Assembly: GCA_033851545.1 (NCBI GenBank)
Contig: JAWWOO010000084.1
Coordinates: 1 to 64,000 of the forward strand
Source: JAWWOL01 sp033851545
GTDB lineage: Bacteria > Actinomycetota > Actinomycetes > JAWWOL01
Direction of reading: 5' to 3'
DNA: 64,000 bases
Position numbers and translations under genes: made by a program. The notes beneath the pieces are model-generated. The model ran no database searches. It was given only the letters and a program-made list of their open reading frames with translations, and was not told the origin of the DNA. This document shows, in pieces, positions 1 to 8,672 of the stretch (positions within the stretch are counted from its first letter, which is position 1; each line of letters opens with the position of its first letter).

Positions 1-1034
1 GTGCGGGCGACTGCCCGCACCGGACCGGTCGAGTCACGAACGAGCAGCTGGCCGGGGACATGGACGGGCTCCGGAGCTCCGTCGTCGCTGTCCATCATCT
101 GGATCAGCAGACCGACGGCGATCCGGCCGATGGCGAGGTAGTCCTGGCTGACGGTGGTCAGAGCAGGACGTACGACGGAGGCCAGCTCGATGTCGTCGTA
201 GCCGACGACCGAGATGTCCTTGGCGATCTCGAGGCCGGCGTCGACCGCGGCCTGGATCGCGCCGACGGCCATCTCGTCGCCGGCGGCGAAGACCGCCGTC
301 GGCCGCTTCTTCAACGCCAGCAGGGCTTGCATGGACTCGTAGCCGCTGTGCAGGAAGAAGTCGCCCTCCTGCTCGTAGCCCGCCGGCACGTCGAGACCAT
401 GGCCGGCCATGGCCTCGCGGTAGCCGGCGAGCCGGTCGACGGCTGCCATCAGCGGCAGCGGGCCGCCGATCGTGGCGATCCGCCGGTGGCCGAGCTCGTA
501 CAGGTGGTCGATGGCGATCGCGGCACCGGCCCGGTTGTCCGAGGTGACGAAGCTCGCCCGCGAACCGAGGACCGGCAGGTCGAGTCCGATGCAGGGCCGG
601 CCGGAGTTGATCAGGGCGTGCACCGCGGGGAGGTGCTCGTCCACGCCCATGAGGACCACGCCGTCCAGCCCGTGCTGCATCGCCGCCTGCACGAAGGCGT
701 TGACCCCGTCGTCCGCGGTTTTCGGCGAGAGCAGCATCAGGTGGTAGCCGGTGTCCACCAGTGCCATCTTCAGCCCCACCAGCAGGTCCTGCAGGAACGG
801 CTGGCGGCCCACGGTCTCGACATAGCTGGTGTCCCAGATCAGCCCGACCATGTCCGAGCGCCGGCGGACCAGCGCCCGGGCCTGCTGGTTCGGCGTGTAG
901 CCGAGCTGCCGGGCGATGTCCTCGATCCGGCTGCGGGTCGAGGCACTCACGTCGGGCCGTCCGTTGAGGGCGCGGGACACGGTGGCCATCGAGACGCCGC
1001 TGCGCCGCGCGACCTCGCGGATGTCCACTGCCAC
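1..1034 (-). CDS. LacI-family transcriptional regulator, C-terminus cut by window edge
   Basis: DNA-binding regulator of the LacI/PurR family. The N-terminus has the classic helix-turn-helix at residues about 5-24 (IREVARRSGVSMATVSRALN), a hinge around YTPNQQARAL, and then the periplasmic-binding-protein-like effector domain. GTG at 1034 is the preferred start because GAGGGA lies six bases upstream; in-frame GTGs at 1040 and 1028 are alternatives. The frame is open to base 1, so about 344 residues are present and only the last few are missing. The effector is unknown. No sugar gene lies next to it in this window, so its target operon is probably further left. Family assignment is firm; the ligand is not predictable. 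Confidence 0.9.
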   Translation of the reverse strand, partial: MAVDIREVARRSGVSMATVSRALNGRPDVSASTRSRIEDIARQLGYTPNQQARALVRRRSDMVGLIWDTSYVETVGRQPFLQDLLVGLKMALVDTGYHLMLLSPKTADDGVNAFVQAAMQHGLDGVVLMGVDEHLPAVHALINSGRPCIGLDLPVLGSRASFVTSDNRAGAAIAIDHLYELGHRRIATIGGPLPLMAAVDRLAGYREAMAGHGLDVPAGYEQEGDFFLHSGYESMQALLALKKRPTAVFAAGDEMAVGAIQAAVDAGLEIAKDISVVGYDDIELASVVRPALTTVSQDYLAIGRIAVGLLIQMMDSDDGAPEPVHVPGQLLVRDSTGPVRAVAR

Positions 1035-1158
1035 GGTCACTCCCTCACGCTCGGCCAGGTCCCCGACCCGGCGCCTGATGAGACGGTAGTACGAGGAGGC
1101 GTGGACACCCGGAACCCGGTCGGTGGGTCCCGCCGGGATCGGTCGCGACGCCGCGCGG

Positions 1159-3699
1159 TCACAACCGCGGGTCCACCGGCTCGGACTCTAGCGCCAGCAC
1201 GGCGAAGACCGGCTCGTGCACCCGCCACAACGGCTCACCGGCCACCGCTCGCTCGAGCGACTCGATGCCCAGGGCGTACTCCCGGGCGGCCAGCGACCGC
1301 TTGTGCCCGAGGTTGCGCGCGCGCAGCCGGTCCAGGTTGGCGGGCACGGTGTAGTCCGGGCCGTAGATGATCCGGAGGTACTCCCGGCCGCGCACCTTGA
1401 TGCCCGGCTGCGGCCAGCCCTTGCCGCCCTTGACCAGGTTGGCGAGCGGCTTGACCACCATCCCCTCGCCGCCTTCGCCCGTCAGGGTCGTCCACCACTC
1501 GACTCCGTCGGTCACGGAGGTCTGGTCGGTCAGGTCGACGACCAGCCGGCGGGTTGGTCGTACGAGGCCGGCATCGGCAGCGACCAGCCGGTCGGCCAGT
1601 GCCAGGTGCCAGGCGTGGTCGCGGTCGGCGAAGGTGCGTCCCTCGGCCGCCAGCAGCTGGAACGGGGCCAGCTGCACGCCGTCGAGCCCCGACGTCGGCC
1701 AGACGTAGCGGCGGTAGGCCTCGGTGAAGGCCGAGGCGTTGGCCAGCCGGGAGCTCGTCCGTGCCAGCAGGGCGTCGACGTCGGCACCCCGCCCGGCGGC
1801 AGAGCTCAAGATGTCAACAGCAGCAGGCAGTGCGGCTCGGGCGGCCGCGCCGACCGCTGCGTACTGCGACCGCAGCAGGTCCTCCGCCTTGGCCGACCAC
1901 GGCAGCAGCTCACAGTCGAGCAGCACCCAGTCGGTCTCGAGTTCTGCCCACAACCCGGCGGCCTCGACAGCCGTCCGCAGCCGGCTGAGCAGCGCGTCGG
2001 TCAGGTGGGCGGGGAAGAAGGACCTTCCGGTACGGGTGTGGACGGCGCCGCTCTGCCCGTCGGTGGCGCCGAACCGGCGGGCGGCCACCTCGGCCGATGC
2101 GCAGACCAGGGCGACCGCGCGGGAGCCCATGTGCTTCTCCTCGCAGATCACCTCGGTGATGCCGCCGGCCCGGTAGGCGTCGAACGCCGCCAGCGGGTGC
2201 TCGAGCAGGTCGCCCTCGGGTGACGTCGCGCACGGCGCCATCGTCGGCGGGAGGTAGAGCAGCCACGACGGCTCCAGGGCGAAGCGACTCATCACCTCGA
2301 GGGCCCCCGCGGCGTTCTCCTCGCGTACGGTGACCCGCCCCGCGAGGCGGGTCTCGACGCCGCGTTTGCCGAGCACGTCGGTGATGGAGAGGTCGTCGGC
2401 GGGACGCACCGGCACCTCGACGAGGAACGGCTTGGCCGGTTCGTACCAGACCCGCTCAGCCGGCACCGAGACGATTTCGCGGGACGGGTAGCGCAGCGCG
2501 GTCAGCCGGCCGCCGAACACGCAGCCGGTGTCGAGGCACATCGTGTTGTTGACCCACTCCGGCTCGAGCGTCGGCGTGTGCCCGTAGAGCACCATCGCCC
2601 GGCCGCGGTAGTCGTTGGCCCACGGCAACCTGATGGGCAGGCCGTACTCGTCGGTCTCACCGGTGGTGTCGCCGTAGAGGGCGAACGACCGCACCCGCCC
2701 GGAGGCCCGCCCGTGGTAGGCCTCCTTGAGGCCGGCGTGCGCGACCACCAGCCTGCCGTCGTCGAGCACGATGTGGGAGACCAGGCCGTCGCAGAACTCT
2801 TCAGCAGCAGTACGGAAATCGGCGTCTTCGAGCGCGAGCTGGGCCAACGTCTCGCCGAGGCCGTGGCTGACCTGTACGGACTTGCCGCGCAGCGCGCGGA
2901 CCAGCTTGTGCTCGTGGTTGCCGGGTACGCAGCGGGCGTGGCCGTTGCCCACCATCCCGATCACGAGTCGCAGCACCCCGGGGGAGTCGGGCCCGCGGTC
3001 GACCAGATCGCCGACGAACACTGCCTTGCGGCCCGCGGCGTGCACGGCGTCCACCGGCCGCCCGGCAGGGTCCCGTACGAGCTGATAGCCCAGCGCGGTC
3101 AGCAGGCTCTCGAGCTCGGACCGGCAGCCGTGGATGTCGCCGATGACGTCGAAAGGCCCGTGGTCGTCGGTGAAGTCGTTGAGCAGCCGCTCGCGGACGA
3201 TGTGCGCGTCGGCGATCTCGTCCGCACCGCGCAGGACGTGGACCTTGCGGAAACCCTCCTTGGCCAGGTGCCGCATCGACCGGCGCAGCTGGTCGTGCTG
3301 GCGCCGGACGACCGACTCGCCGAACGTCCGGTCAGCGCGAGAAGCGTTGCGGTCCAAGGCAACCCGCTCGGCGACGTCCAGGACGATGGCGACCGGGAGC
3401 ACGTCGTGGGCACGGGCGAGATCGACCAGCCGCTTGCGTGCCTCCGGCTGCACGTTGGTCGCGTCGACGACCGTCAGCCGGCCCGCCTGGAGCCGCTTGC
3501 CGGCGATGAAGTCGAGCACCTCGAAGGCTGCGGCACTCGCCGACTGGTCGTTCTCGTCGTCGGAGACCAGGCCTCGGCAGACATCGCTCGAGATCACCTC
3601 GTACGGGCCGAAGTGCTTGCCCGCGAACGTGGACTTGCCGGACCCGCTGATGCCGACCAGGCAGACCAGCGACAGCCGAGGGATGCCGTAGTCGGTCAT
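1159..3699 (-). CDS. pnkp: Polynucleotide kinase-phosphatase-ligase of bacterial RNA repair (Pnkp)
   Basis: Trifunctional RNA end-healing and sealing enzyme, 846 aa, the usual length for bacterial Pnkp. It has an N-terminal 5'-kinase with P-loop GISGSGKST (residues 16-24). The central metallophosphatase has GDIHG (about 187-191), GDLVDRG and GNHE. The C-terminal adenylyltransferase has EKHMGSR with the candidate nucleotidyl lysine at residue 522. Its ATG overlaps the hen1 stop as ATGA, with GGAGGG seven bases upstream, so the two genes are translationally coupled. In characterised systems, Pnkp with Hen1 repairs tRNAs cut by ribotoxins, and Hen1 adds a 2'-O-methyl mark that blocks a second cut. 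All three sets of active-site motifs appear intact. Identity is very secure; the in vivo substrate is inferred from the family. Confidence 0.95.
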   Translation of the reverse strand: MTDYGIPRLSLVCLVGISGSGKSTFAGKHFGPYEVISSDVCRGLVSDDENDQSASAAAFEVLDFIAGKRLQAGRLTVVDATNVQPEARKRLVDLARAHDVLPVAIVLDVAERVALDRNASRADRTFGESVVRRQHDQLRRSMRHLAKEGFRKVHVLRGADEIADAHIVRERLLNDFTDDHGPFDVIGDIHGCRSELESLLTALGYQLVRDPAGRPVDAVHAAGRKAVFVGDLVDRGPDSPGVLRLVIGMVGNGHARCVPGNHEHKLVRALRGKSVQVSHGLGETLAQLALEDADFRTAAEEFCDGLVSHIVLDDGRLVVAHAGLKEAYHGRASGRVRSFALYGDTTGETDEYGLPIRLPWANDYRGRAMVLYGHTPTLEPEWVNNTMCLDTGCVFGGRLTALRYPSREIVSVPAERVWYEPAKPFLVEVPVRPADDLSITDVLGKRGVETRLAGRVTVREENAAGALEVMSRFALEPSWLLYLPPTMAPCATSPEGDLLEHPLAAFDAYRAGGITEVICEEKHMGSRAVALVCASAEVAARRFGATDGQSGAVHTRTGRSFFPAHLTDALLSRLRTAVEAAGLWAELETDWVLLDCELLPWSAKAEDLLRSQYAAVGAAARAALPAAVDILSSAAGRGADVDALLARTSSRLANASAFTEAYRRYVWPTSGLDGVQLAPFQLLAAEGRTFADRDHAWHLALADRLVAADAGLVRPTRRLVVDLTDQTSVTDGVEWWTTLTGEGGEGMVVKPLANLVKGGKGWPQPGIKVRGREYLRIIYGPDYTVPANLDRLRARNLGHKRSLAAREYALGIESLERAVAGEPLWRVHEPVFAVLALESEPVDPRL

Positions 3700-5063
3700 G
3701 ACGCCCTCCGGAAGACGGCCATCTGGGTCGATGGCCCGAAGCGCGAGTCTTCAACGCCCACCGGGAGAAAGCGCACCGTGTAGCCGTACGAGGCAGCGGT
3801 GGTCGTTGCCCAGGCGGCGAACTCCGCGCGGGTCCATTCGAACCGGTGGTCCCGGTGCCGGGTCGTCCCCGCCGACAGGAGCGGGTAGAGCACGTTGTAT
3901 TCGGCGTTGGGCGTCGTGACGACGACCGAGGTCGGCTTGGCATGGCCGAAGACGGTGCGTTCGAGCGCGGCCAGCCGCGCTGGGTCGATGTGCTCGATGA
4001 CCTCCATCAGCACCACCGCGTCGTAGCCGGCCACCCGGTCGTCGCGATAGGTGACGGACGACTGGATCAGCTCGAGGCGCGAGCGCTGCGTGTCGGGCAT
4101 CCGATCAAGGCCGAGGCGCCTGGCGGCGACCTCGAGAGCGCGGTGCGAGACGTCGGCGCCGAGGACCTTGCTGAAGGTTGCATCGGCGATCAGGTCGCGC
4201 AGCAGGGCGCCTTCGCCGCAGCCGAGATCCGCGACGGTGGAGGCCTTCTCGGACTTGAGGACCTCGAGCACTGCGGCGGCCCGTACGGCAGCGAGCGGCT
4301 TGGTGGGCGTCTCCTCGACGGCTGCCGGGAGGAGGTCGTCGACTTCGGCGAGGCGGTCGGCAGCCGACAGGATGAGGCTGCGCTGGTGCCTCAGGTAGCG
4401 TCGGGTGATCAGCTCGCGTTCGGGGTGGCCGGCCAGCCAGGAGGCGCCGGCCCGCATCAGCTTGTCGATCTCGGCTTCGCCGACCCAGTAGTGCTTCCCG
4501 TCGTCGAGGACGGGCAGCAGGACATAGAGCTGAGTCAGGGCATCAGCCAGTCGCAGATTGCCCGTGAGGCGCAGCGAGACGTAGGGCGAGTCGCCCCAGG
4601 CAGGGACGGTGGGATCGAGGGGTATGGCGAGGGCTTCGACCTGCCAGCCCAGCGGGGTGAACAGCCGTGCGACCAGGTCAGGGCCGCCGCGGGACGGGAC
4701 GGCCGGCAGTCGGATCTCGAGCGGGATCGGCAGCGACGCCAGCTCCGGCCGGGCCTTGCAGGTGCCGGACATGGCGGTCCTGAAGACGTTGCCGAGGGCC
4801 ACGGCGAGCATCGACGAGGCGGCGTACGGCCGGTCGTTCACGTACTGCGCCAGCGCGAAGGACTCGTTGGCCTTGCGTACCAAGCCGATCGGGTCGACCT
4901 CGAGCAGCAGCGCCACCGTGGCGCGCTCGTCGGAGACCTCGGGCCAGAACACGTGCGCCGCCCCGACCGGCAGGTCGAACTGCTGGGCCTTGTCCGGGTG
5001 CTTGTGGAGCAGATAACCGAGGTCGGCCGCGGACGGCATGGTGGTCGAGAGGGTGAGCAGCAC
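3696..5063 (-). CDS. hen1: RNA 3'-terminal ribose 2'-O-methyltransferase Hen1
   Basis: Partner of Pnkp in RNA repair, 455 aa. The N-terminal half is the bacterial Hen1-specific region. The C-terminal half is an S-adenosylmethionine methyltransferase with DLGCGEG and the Hen1 metal-binding signature EVIEH (about residue 350), followed later by a histidine in DHRFEW. In characterised Hen1 proteins these Glu/Glu/His plus His residues bind the metal that positions the terminal ribose. It is the first gene of the pair and its stop overlaps the pnkp start by four bases. No ribotoxin or anticodon nuclease gene is seen next to it. Confidence 0.95.
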   Translation of the reverse strand: MLLTLSTTMPSAADLGYLLHKHPDKAQQFDLPVGAAHVFWPEVSDERATVALLLEVDPIGLVRKANESFALAQYVNDRPYAASSMLAVALGNVFRTAMSGTCKARPELASLPIPLEIRLPAVPSRGGPDLVARLFTPLGWQVEALAIPLDPTVPAWGDSPYVSLRLTGNLRLADALTQLYVLLPVLDDGKHYWVGEAEIDKLMRAGASWLAGHPERELITRRYLRHQRSLILSAADRLAEVDDLLPAAVEETPTKPLAAVRAAAVLEVLKSEKASTVADLGCGEGALLRDLIADATFSKVLGADVSHRALEVAARRLGLDRMPDTQRSRLELIQSSVTYRDDRVAGYDAVVLMEVIEHIDPARLAALERTVFGHAKPTSVVVTTPNAEYNVLYPLLSAGTTRHRDHRFEWTRAEFAAWATTTAASYGYTVRFLPVGVEDSRFGPSTQMAVFRRAS

Positions 5064-5117
5064 CCGGTCAGTCTGCCCTGCGCGGGCCGGTCCGTCCGAA
5101 GGTTTCGCCGCGGGGCG

Positions 5118-5444
5118 CTACCTGGGCGTGCCGGCCGCGCCCCCGGGTTCGTACGAGCCGATCACGTCAGCGGGCGTTGCCAGGGGCGGCGTTGCGACGC
5201 GGTCGGCCAGCTGCCGGCCGAACTCGCGGAACGACGCCAGCTGCGGCAGCGGGCTCGCGCCGTCCGGTGTGTCGGACGTGGAGACGTGGACGAAGGACAC
5301 CCCGTCCTGGAGGCGGAACACCTTGTACGCCACGTCTTCCTTGGAAGCAGCGGCGAGCTCCTCGAACACCGCCCGGACGAGCCGCAGGTGCTCCTCGACG
5401 GACTCAGGCTTCACCTGGTAGGTCACCACCACGCTGCTGATCAT
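5118..5444 (-). CDS. Small ABM-like (dimeric alpha/beta barrel) protein
   Basis: A 108-aa protein with the size and pattern of the antibiotic-biosynthesis-monooxygenase fold. It starts with a beta strand (SSVVVTYQVKPE), continues with an amphipathic helix (EEHLRLVRAVFEELAAAS), and then has strands such as AYKVFRLQDGVSFVHV. Members are small dimers acting as monooxygenases or ligand-binding proteins; no specific substrate can be named. It lies 53 bases after hen1 in opposite gene order (upstream of it on the minus strand), and is followed closely by the membrane pair at 5451-6460, so it may be the last or first gene of a short unit. Fold assignment is moderate. Confidence 0.6.
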   Translation of the reverse strand: MISSVVVTYQVKPESVEEHLRLVRAVFEELAAASKEDVAYKVFRLQDGVSFVHVSTSDTPDGASPLPQLASFREFGRQLADRVATPPLATPADVIGSYEPGGAAGTPR

Positions 5445-5450
5445 GCTGGG

Positions 5451-5666
5451 TCAGTCACGAGTCCGGGTGGCCCGCCACAGCGACAGGCCCATGACAGCCG
5501 TGACTGCGACGGGGAGCAGCCACCACGCGGGGACGCTCGTCGTGGTGAGCGCCGCCGTAGCGGCGAGGGCGAGGACGACCCCGGCGGCGATGCGCCAGTC
5601 GTCACCGACGATGAAGTCCCACCAGAAGGCGCCGAACCCGCGCAGCGCCGCGACAACGCGGCTCAC
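5451..5666 (-). CDS. Small two-helix membrane protein
   Basis: A 71-aa protein with a polar N-terminal stretch (about residues 1-24) and two hydrophobic segments, roughly residues 26-42 and 47-63, ending in Arg/Thr-rich RATRTRD. Its ATG overlaps the stop of the larger membrane protein upstream (ATGA), so it is translationally coupled to it and is probably a small subunit or accessory of that protein. No catalytic motif is visible and I do not recognise a family beyond its partnership. Confidence 0.7.
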   Translation of the reverse strand: MSRVVAALRGFGAFWWDFIVGDDWRIAAGVVLALAATAALTTTSVPAWWLLPVAVTAVMGLSLWRATRTRD

Positions 5667-6460
5667 CGCCGGCCGCCCGCGGCCGGGACCGGCTCGGTGC
5701 TGTCGGCGCCCGGGCGGTCAGGGCTGTACTGCCGGTCATGTACCTGGCGGAGCCACCACACGGCCGCCAGCGCGGCGGCGAGAACGAAGCCGATGACGCC
5801 GAGCAGCGCGGCATCTGAGCCCGGCCAGCTGCCGCCTGCTCCTTCGACCCCCCAGAACGTCCCGAAGGACGTCAGCAGCACGCCGACGACGAACTTCAGG
5901 GTGTTCTCGGGGACCCTGGCCAGCGGCGCCCGTACGGCGATGCCCACAGCGGTGACCAGCACGACCGCGGCCACGGCGCCGATCGAGGCGAGGCCGATGT
6001 TGTTCTGGTTGGCCCCGAAGGTCACCACGATGAACGCCACCTCAAGGCCCTCCAGCAGCACCCCCTTGAAGGCCAGGGTGAAGGCGTACGGGTCGACGAG
6101 CAGCCCGTGGCCGGACCTGCCGGCCGCCTCAGCCGCAGCCCGTTGCCGGGCGTAGATGGCCGCCTCGTCGTGCAGCTCCTTGAACCCCGAAGCCCGCAAG
6201 ATCGCTTTGCGCAGCCAACCCAGGCCGAAGACGAGGAGCAGCCCCCCGACCACGAGGCGCAGGGTGCTGATCGGGATGACGGTCAGCGCAGGGCCGAGCG
6301 CGGCGACGATCACGGCCAGCGTGACCAAGCCGGCCGTGACGCCGCGCATGGTCGCCTTCCAGCCGCGGGTCACGCCGACCGCCAGCACGATGGTGAGCGC
6401 TTCGACCGACTCCACCACGCAGGCGGCGAACACCGCCAGTACGAGCAGGACGTCGCGCAT
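5663..6460 (-). CDS. COG4280-like polytopic membrane protein with paired Glu motifs
   Basis: Integral membrane protein of 265 aa when started at ATG 6460, which has GGAG eight bases upstream; an upstream ATG-type extension to 6553 lacks a good ribosome site. It appears to be an internal duplication. Each half begins with a membrane segment carrying two glutamates spaced by two or three residues: CVVESVEALTIVLAVG near the N-terminus and LLEGLEVAFIVVTFG in the middle. The second resembles the REGLE iron-binding motif of FTR1 permeases, which suggests cation transport, but the arginine is absent. The following small membrane protein overlaps it by four bases. Function is not established. Confidence 0.7.
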   Translation of the reverse strand: MRDVLLVLAVFAACVVESVEALTIVLAVGVTRGWKATMRGVTAGLVTLAVIVAALGPALTVIPISTLRLVVGGLLLVFGLGWLRKAILRASGFKELHDEAAIYARQRAAAEAAGRSGHGLLVDPYAFTLAFKGVLLEGLEVAFIVVTFGANQNNIGLASIGAVAAVVLVTAVGIAVRAPLARVPENTLKFVVGVLLTSFGTFWGVEGAGGSWPGSDAALLGVIGFVLAAALAAVWWLRQVHDRQYSPDRPGADSTEPVPAAGGRR

Positions 6461-6560
6461 GATGCGGGCTCCGTTCGGACGACGGTGCGTGCCCCGGACA
6501 GTTACCTTCGACGGTACGTCGGCCTGGGCGGTCAGGCGATTCTTGCTCACCAAAGCCTCA

Positions 6561-6600
6561 GGGGCGACTCATCAGACAGCGTGTCCTGATGAGCCGCCCC
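6561..6600 (-). terminator. Hairpin terminator after the secreted phosphoesterase gene
   Basis: Arms 6561-6575 and 6586-6600 form a 15-bp stem with one mismatch and a 10-base loop, 39 bases beyond the stop of the phosphoesterase gene. No long U run follows, as is common in high-GC genomes. Confidence 0.65.
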
Positions 6601-6638
6601 CGGGGGTCGGGCGGAGCCCGGCTGAGGTTATGGAACGG

Positions 6639-8468
6639 TCAGTGACCGCGCCCGTTGTTCACCGGCTGCCCCGTCACCGGGTCGAGGACCAGGTCGGCGT
6701 TGTGCCCGTTGTGGAAGTCGAACAGGTTGTTCAGCGAGCCCGCGATGGCGTCGAACGAGCCCGCGATGCGGGGCACCTTCCAGTTGTCCTCGACGAACTT
6801 CAGGATGGAGGACTGGTCGGTCAGCGTGTGGTCCACGAAGTTGTACTTGGCGAACGGGGAGATGACCAGCAGCGGCAGTCGCGGACCATAGCCGCACCGG
6901 CCGCTCTGCCCGGCCAGCGGAGCGGTGGTGGTGGCGTCACCGCACAGCCCGACGCCAGTCAGGAAGTCCTGCGGGCCGGGCGGAGTGGCGACGGCCGCGG
7001 TGTTGGACGGGTTGTGGATGCCGCTGTAGACGTGGTCGTACCAGCCGTCGGAGTCGTCGTAGGCGATGACCACGGCCGTGCTGGACCAGTCGGGGGTGTG
7101 CTGCAGGGCGTTGACCTCGTCGACGATGAACTTCTGCTCGTCGGCCGGGTCGGAGTAGCCGGCGTGCCCGTCCTGGTAGCCCGGGGCCTTGAGGAAGGAC
7201 ACCGCCGGCAGGTGGTCCGGTGACAGGAAGCCGTGGGAGATGGCGCCGACGAGGGAGTCGAAGTCGCTGGTGTCGTACTGGTGGTTGGCGGTGTCGAACT
7301 GGGGGGTGCCGTTGACCGTGGTCTGGGTGTCGGTGCCGATCGATGCCAGCGAGGCCGGGGCCAGGTGGTGCGGGTTGGCGGTGGAGGCGTAGTACTGGAA
7401 CGGCTCATGGTGGGCGATGTAGTCGTCCTTGTTGCCGTAGTTCGTCGCCCCGACCGTGGTGCCGCCGGTGCCGCCGATCGCGGCGCCGACCGGGTGCACT
7501 GCGTTGCACAGACCCTGGTCGGCTGCCGGGGCGGTGGCGAACTTGCCCTTGAACTGGTCCGGGGTGAAGGTGGCCGTGCTCTGCGGCGCCGCCGCCGTGG
7601 CCGTGGCGAAGGTCGTGGTGGGCTTGAAGCCGCCCTGGAACCATCCCCAGCTCAGGCCGGCTGCGTTGAGGTTGTCGCCGACGTTCTTGCCGGTCAGGGA
7701 GACCGCGTCGCGGGTCGAGCAGTCGTCGAAGTACGGCTGCGGGTCCTCGATCAGCGAGGTCCCGCCCTTGCCGTCGCTGACGGTGTCACCGTTGACGTCG
7801 GCGCCGTTGATCATGAGGCCGACACCGGCGGTGTTGCCGGAGACGAGGTTGACCGCACCGGGGGCTGAGGGGCCGAAGGTGGTCCCGAACGAGTTGTCGC
7901 TCATCGCGTACCGCTGGGCGTAGTTCCACAGCCCGGTGACCGTGTTGCCGTCGTAGTAGTTCATCACGTCGCTGGCCTGGCACGGCGCCCCGGTGCCGCT
8001 CTTGCCCTTGCCGTTGCCGACCGCCGAGACGAACTGGTCCATCTTGCCGCCGTCGAAGGACTTCTGCTCGTCGCCGTAGCCGTGGTCCTGGTCGCAGGTC
8101 AGCACGTCGTTGATGTTGGCCGGGTCGAGCCGGCGCGGGTTGACCCCGTTCGGGTTGTTGGTCAGCAAGGTGCCGGCGGCGCCTGCGCCCTTGGTGTTGG
8201 CCAGCCCGTTGACGCTCTTCGTGCTGTGCGCGGCGGTGAACTGCTGTCCGGAGGTGTTCGCAGCCTTCGGGTAGGTGCCGAAGTAGTGGTCGAACGAGAC
8301 GTTCTCCTGGTAGATCACCACTAGGTGCTTGATCGGCGTCGTAGTGCTGCTGGTGGCCGGTGCCGGGGCCACCTGCGCCCCGGCGATCGTGGTCAGCTGT
8401 GGGAACGCGACCAGCGCGGCCGAGCCCAGGAGAGCTACGCCGGCGGCTCGCTTGCGGAGAGCGGACAA
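6639..8468 (-). CDS. Secreted phosphoesterase-family (phospholipase C/acid phosphatase-like) enzyme
   Basis: Exported hydrolase of 609 aa from the phosphoesterase family within the alkaline-phosphatase superfamily, which includes bacterial phospholipases C and AcpA-type acid phosphatases. A Sec signal peptide (MSALRKRAAGVALLGSAAL) precedes the family signature IKHLVVIYQENVSFDHYFG around residue 47; the family usually has Glu-Asn there for metal binding, and both are present. Further typical elements are CDQDHGYGDEQ, YAMSDNSFG and the C-terminal IAYDDSDGWYDHV and GPRLPLLVISPFAK. It stands alone, followed by a terminator hairpin. The substrate could be a phospholipid or a soluble phosphate ester; the sequence does not decide. 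Confidence 0.88.
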   Translation of the reverse strand: MSALRKRAAGVALLGSAALVAFPQLTTIAGAQVAPAPATSSTTTPIKHLVVIYQENVSFDHYFGTYPKAANTSGQQFTAAHSTKSVNGLANTKGAGAAGTLLTNNPNGVNPRRLDPANINDVLTCDQDHGYGDEQKSFDGGKMDQFVSAVGNGKGKSGTGAPCQASDVMNYYDGNTVTGLWNYAQRYAMSDNSFGTTFGPSAPGAVNLVSGNTAGVGLMINGADVNGDTVSDGKGGTSLIEDPQPYFDDCSTRDAVSLTGKNVGDNLNAAGLSWGWFQGGFKPTTTFATATAAAPQSTATFTPDQFKGKFATAPAADQGLCNAVHPVGAAIGGTGGTTVGATNYGNKDDYIAHHEPFQYYASTANPHHLAPASLASIGTDTQTTVNGTPQFDTANHQYDTSDFDSLVGAISHGFLSPDHLPAVSFLKAPGYQDGHAGYSDPADEQKFIVDEVNALQHTPDWSSTAVVIAYDDSDGWYDHVYSGIHNPSNTAAVATPPGPQDFLTGVGLCGDATTTAPLAGQSGRCGYGPRLPLLVISPFAKYNFVDHTLTDQSSILKFVEDNWKVPRIAGSFDAIAGSLNNLFDFHNGHNADLVLDPVTGQPVNNGRGH

Positions 8469-8672
8469 CTTGAACCCCTTTGCCGTAGGTGCGCCCTGCC
8501 GTCGCCTGGCGCGGGAGTGACGCTAGGGATCCCGGCCGAACAGCAGGTGACACCACGGCGTCCGGCGCGCGTCGACCCGGCAACCGGGACACGAATGCGC
8601 GGACAGGGCCGACGCGTTCGTGGTAGATCCACCCGGGTAACGTCGGCCGTGAGATCGTCCGAAGGGGCCAGT

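Noticed and set aside
60..1370. Long plus-strand frames over the LacI and Pnkp genes
   Set aside because: They are antisense shadows created by GC-rich third positions; the minus-strand proteins have clear family motifs.
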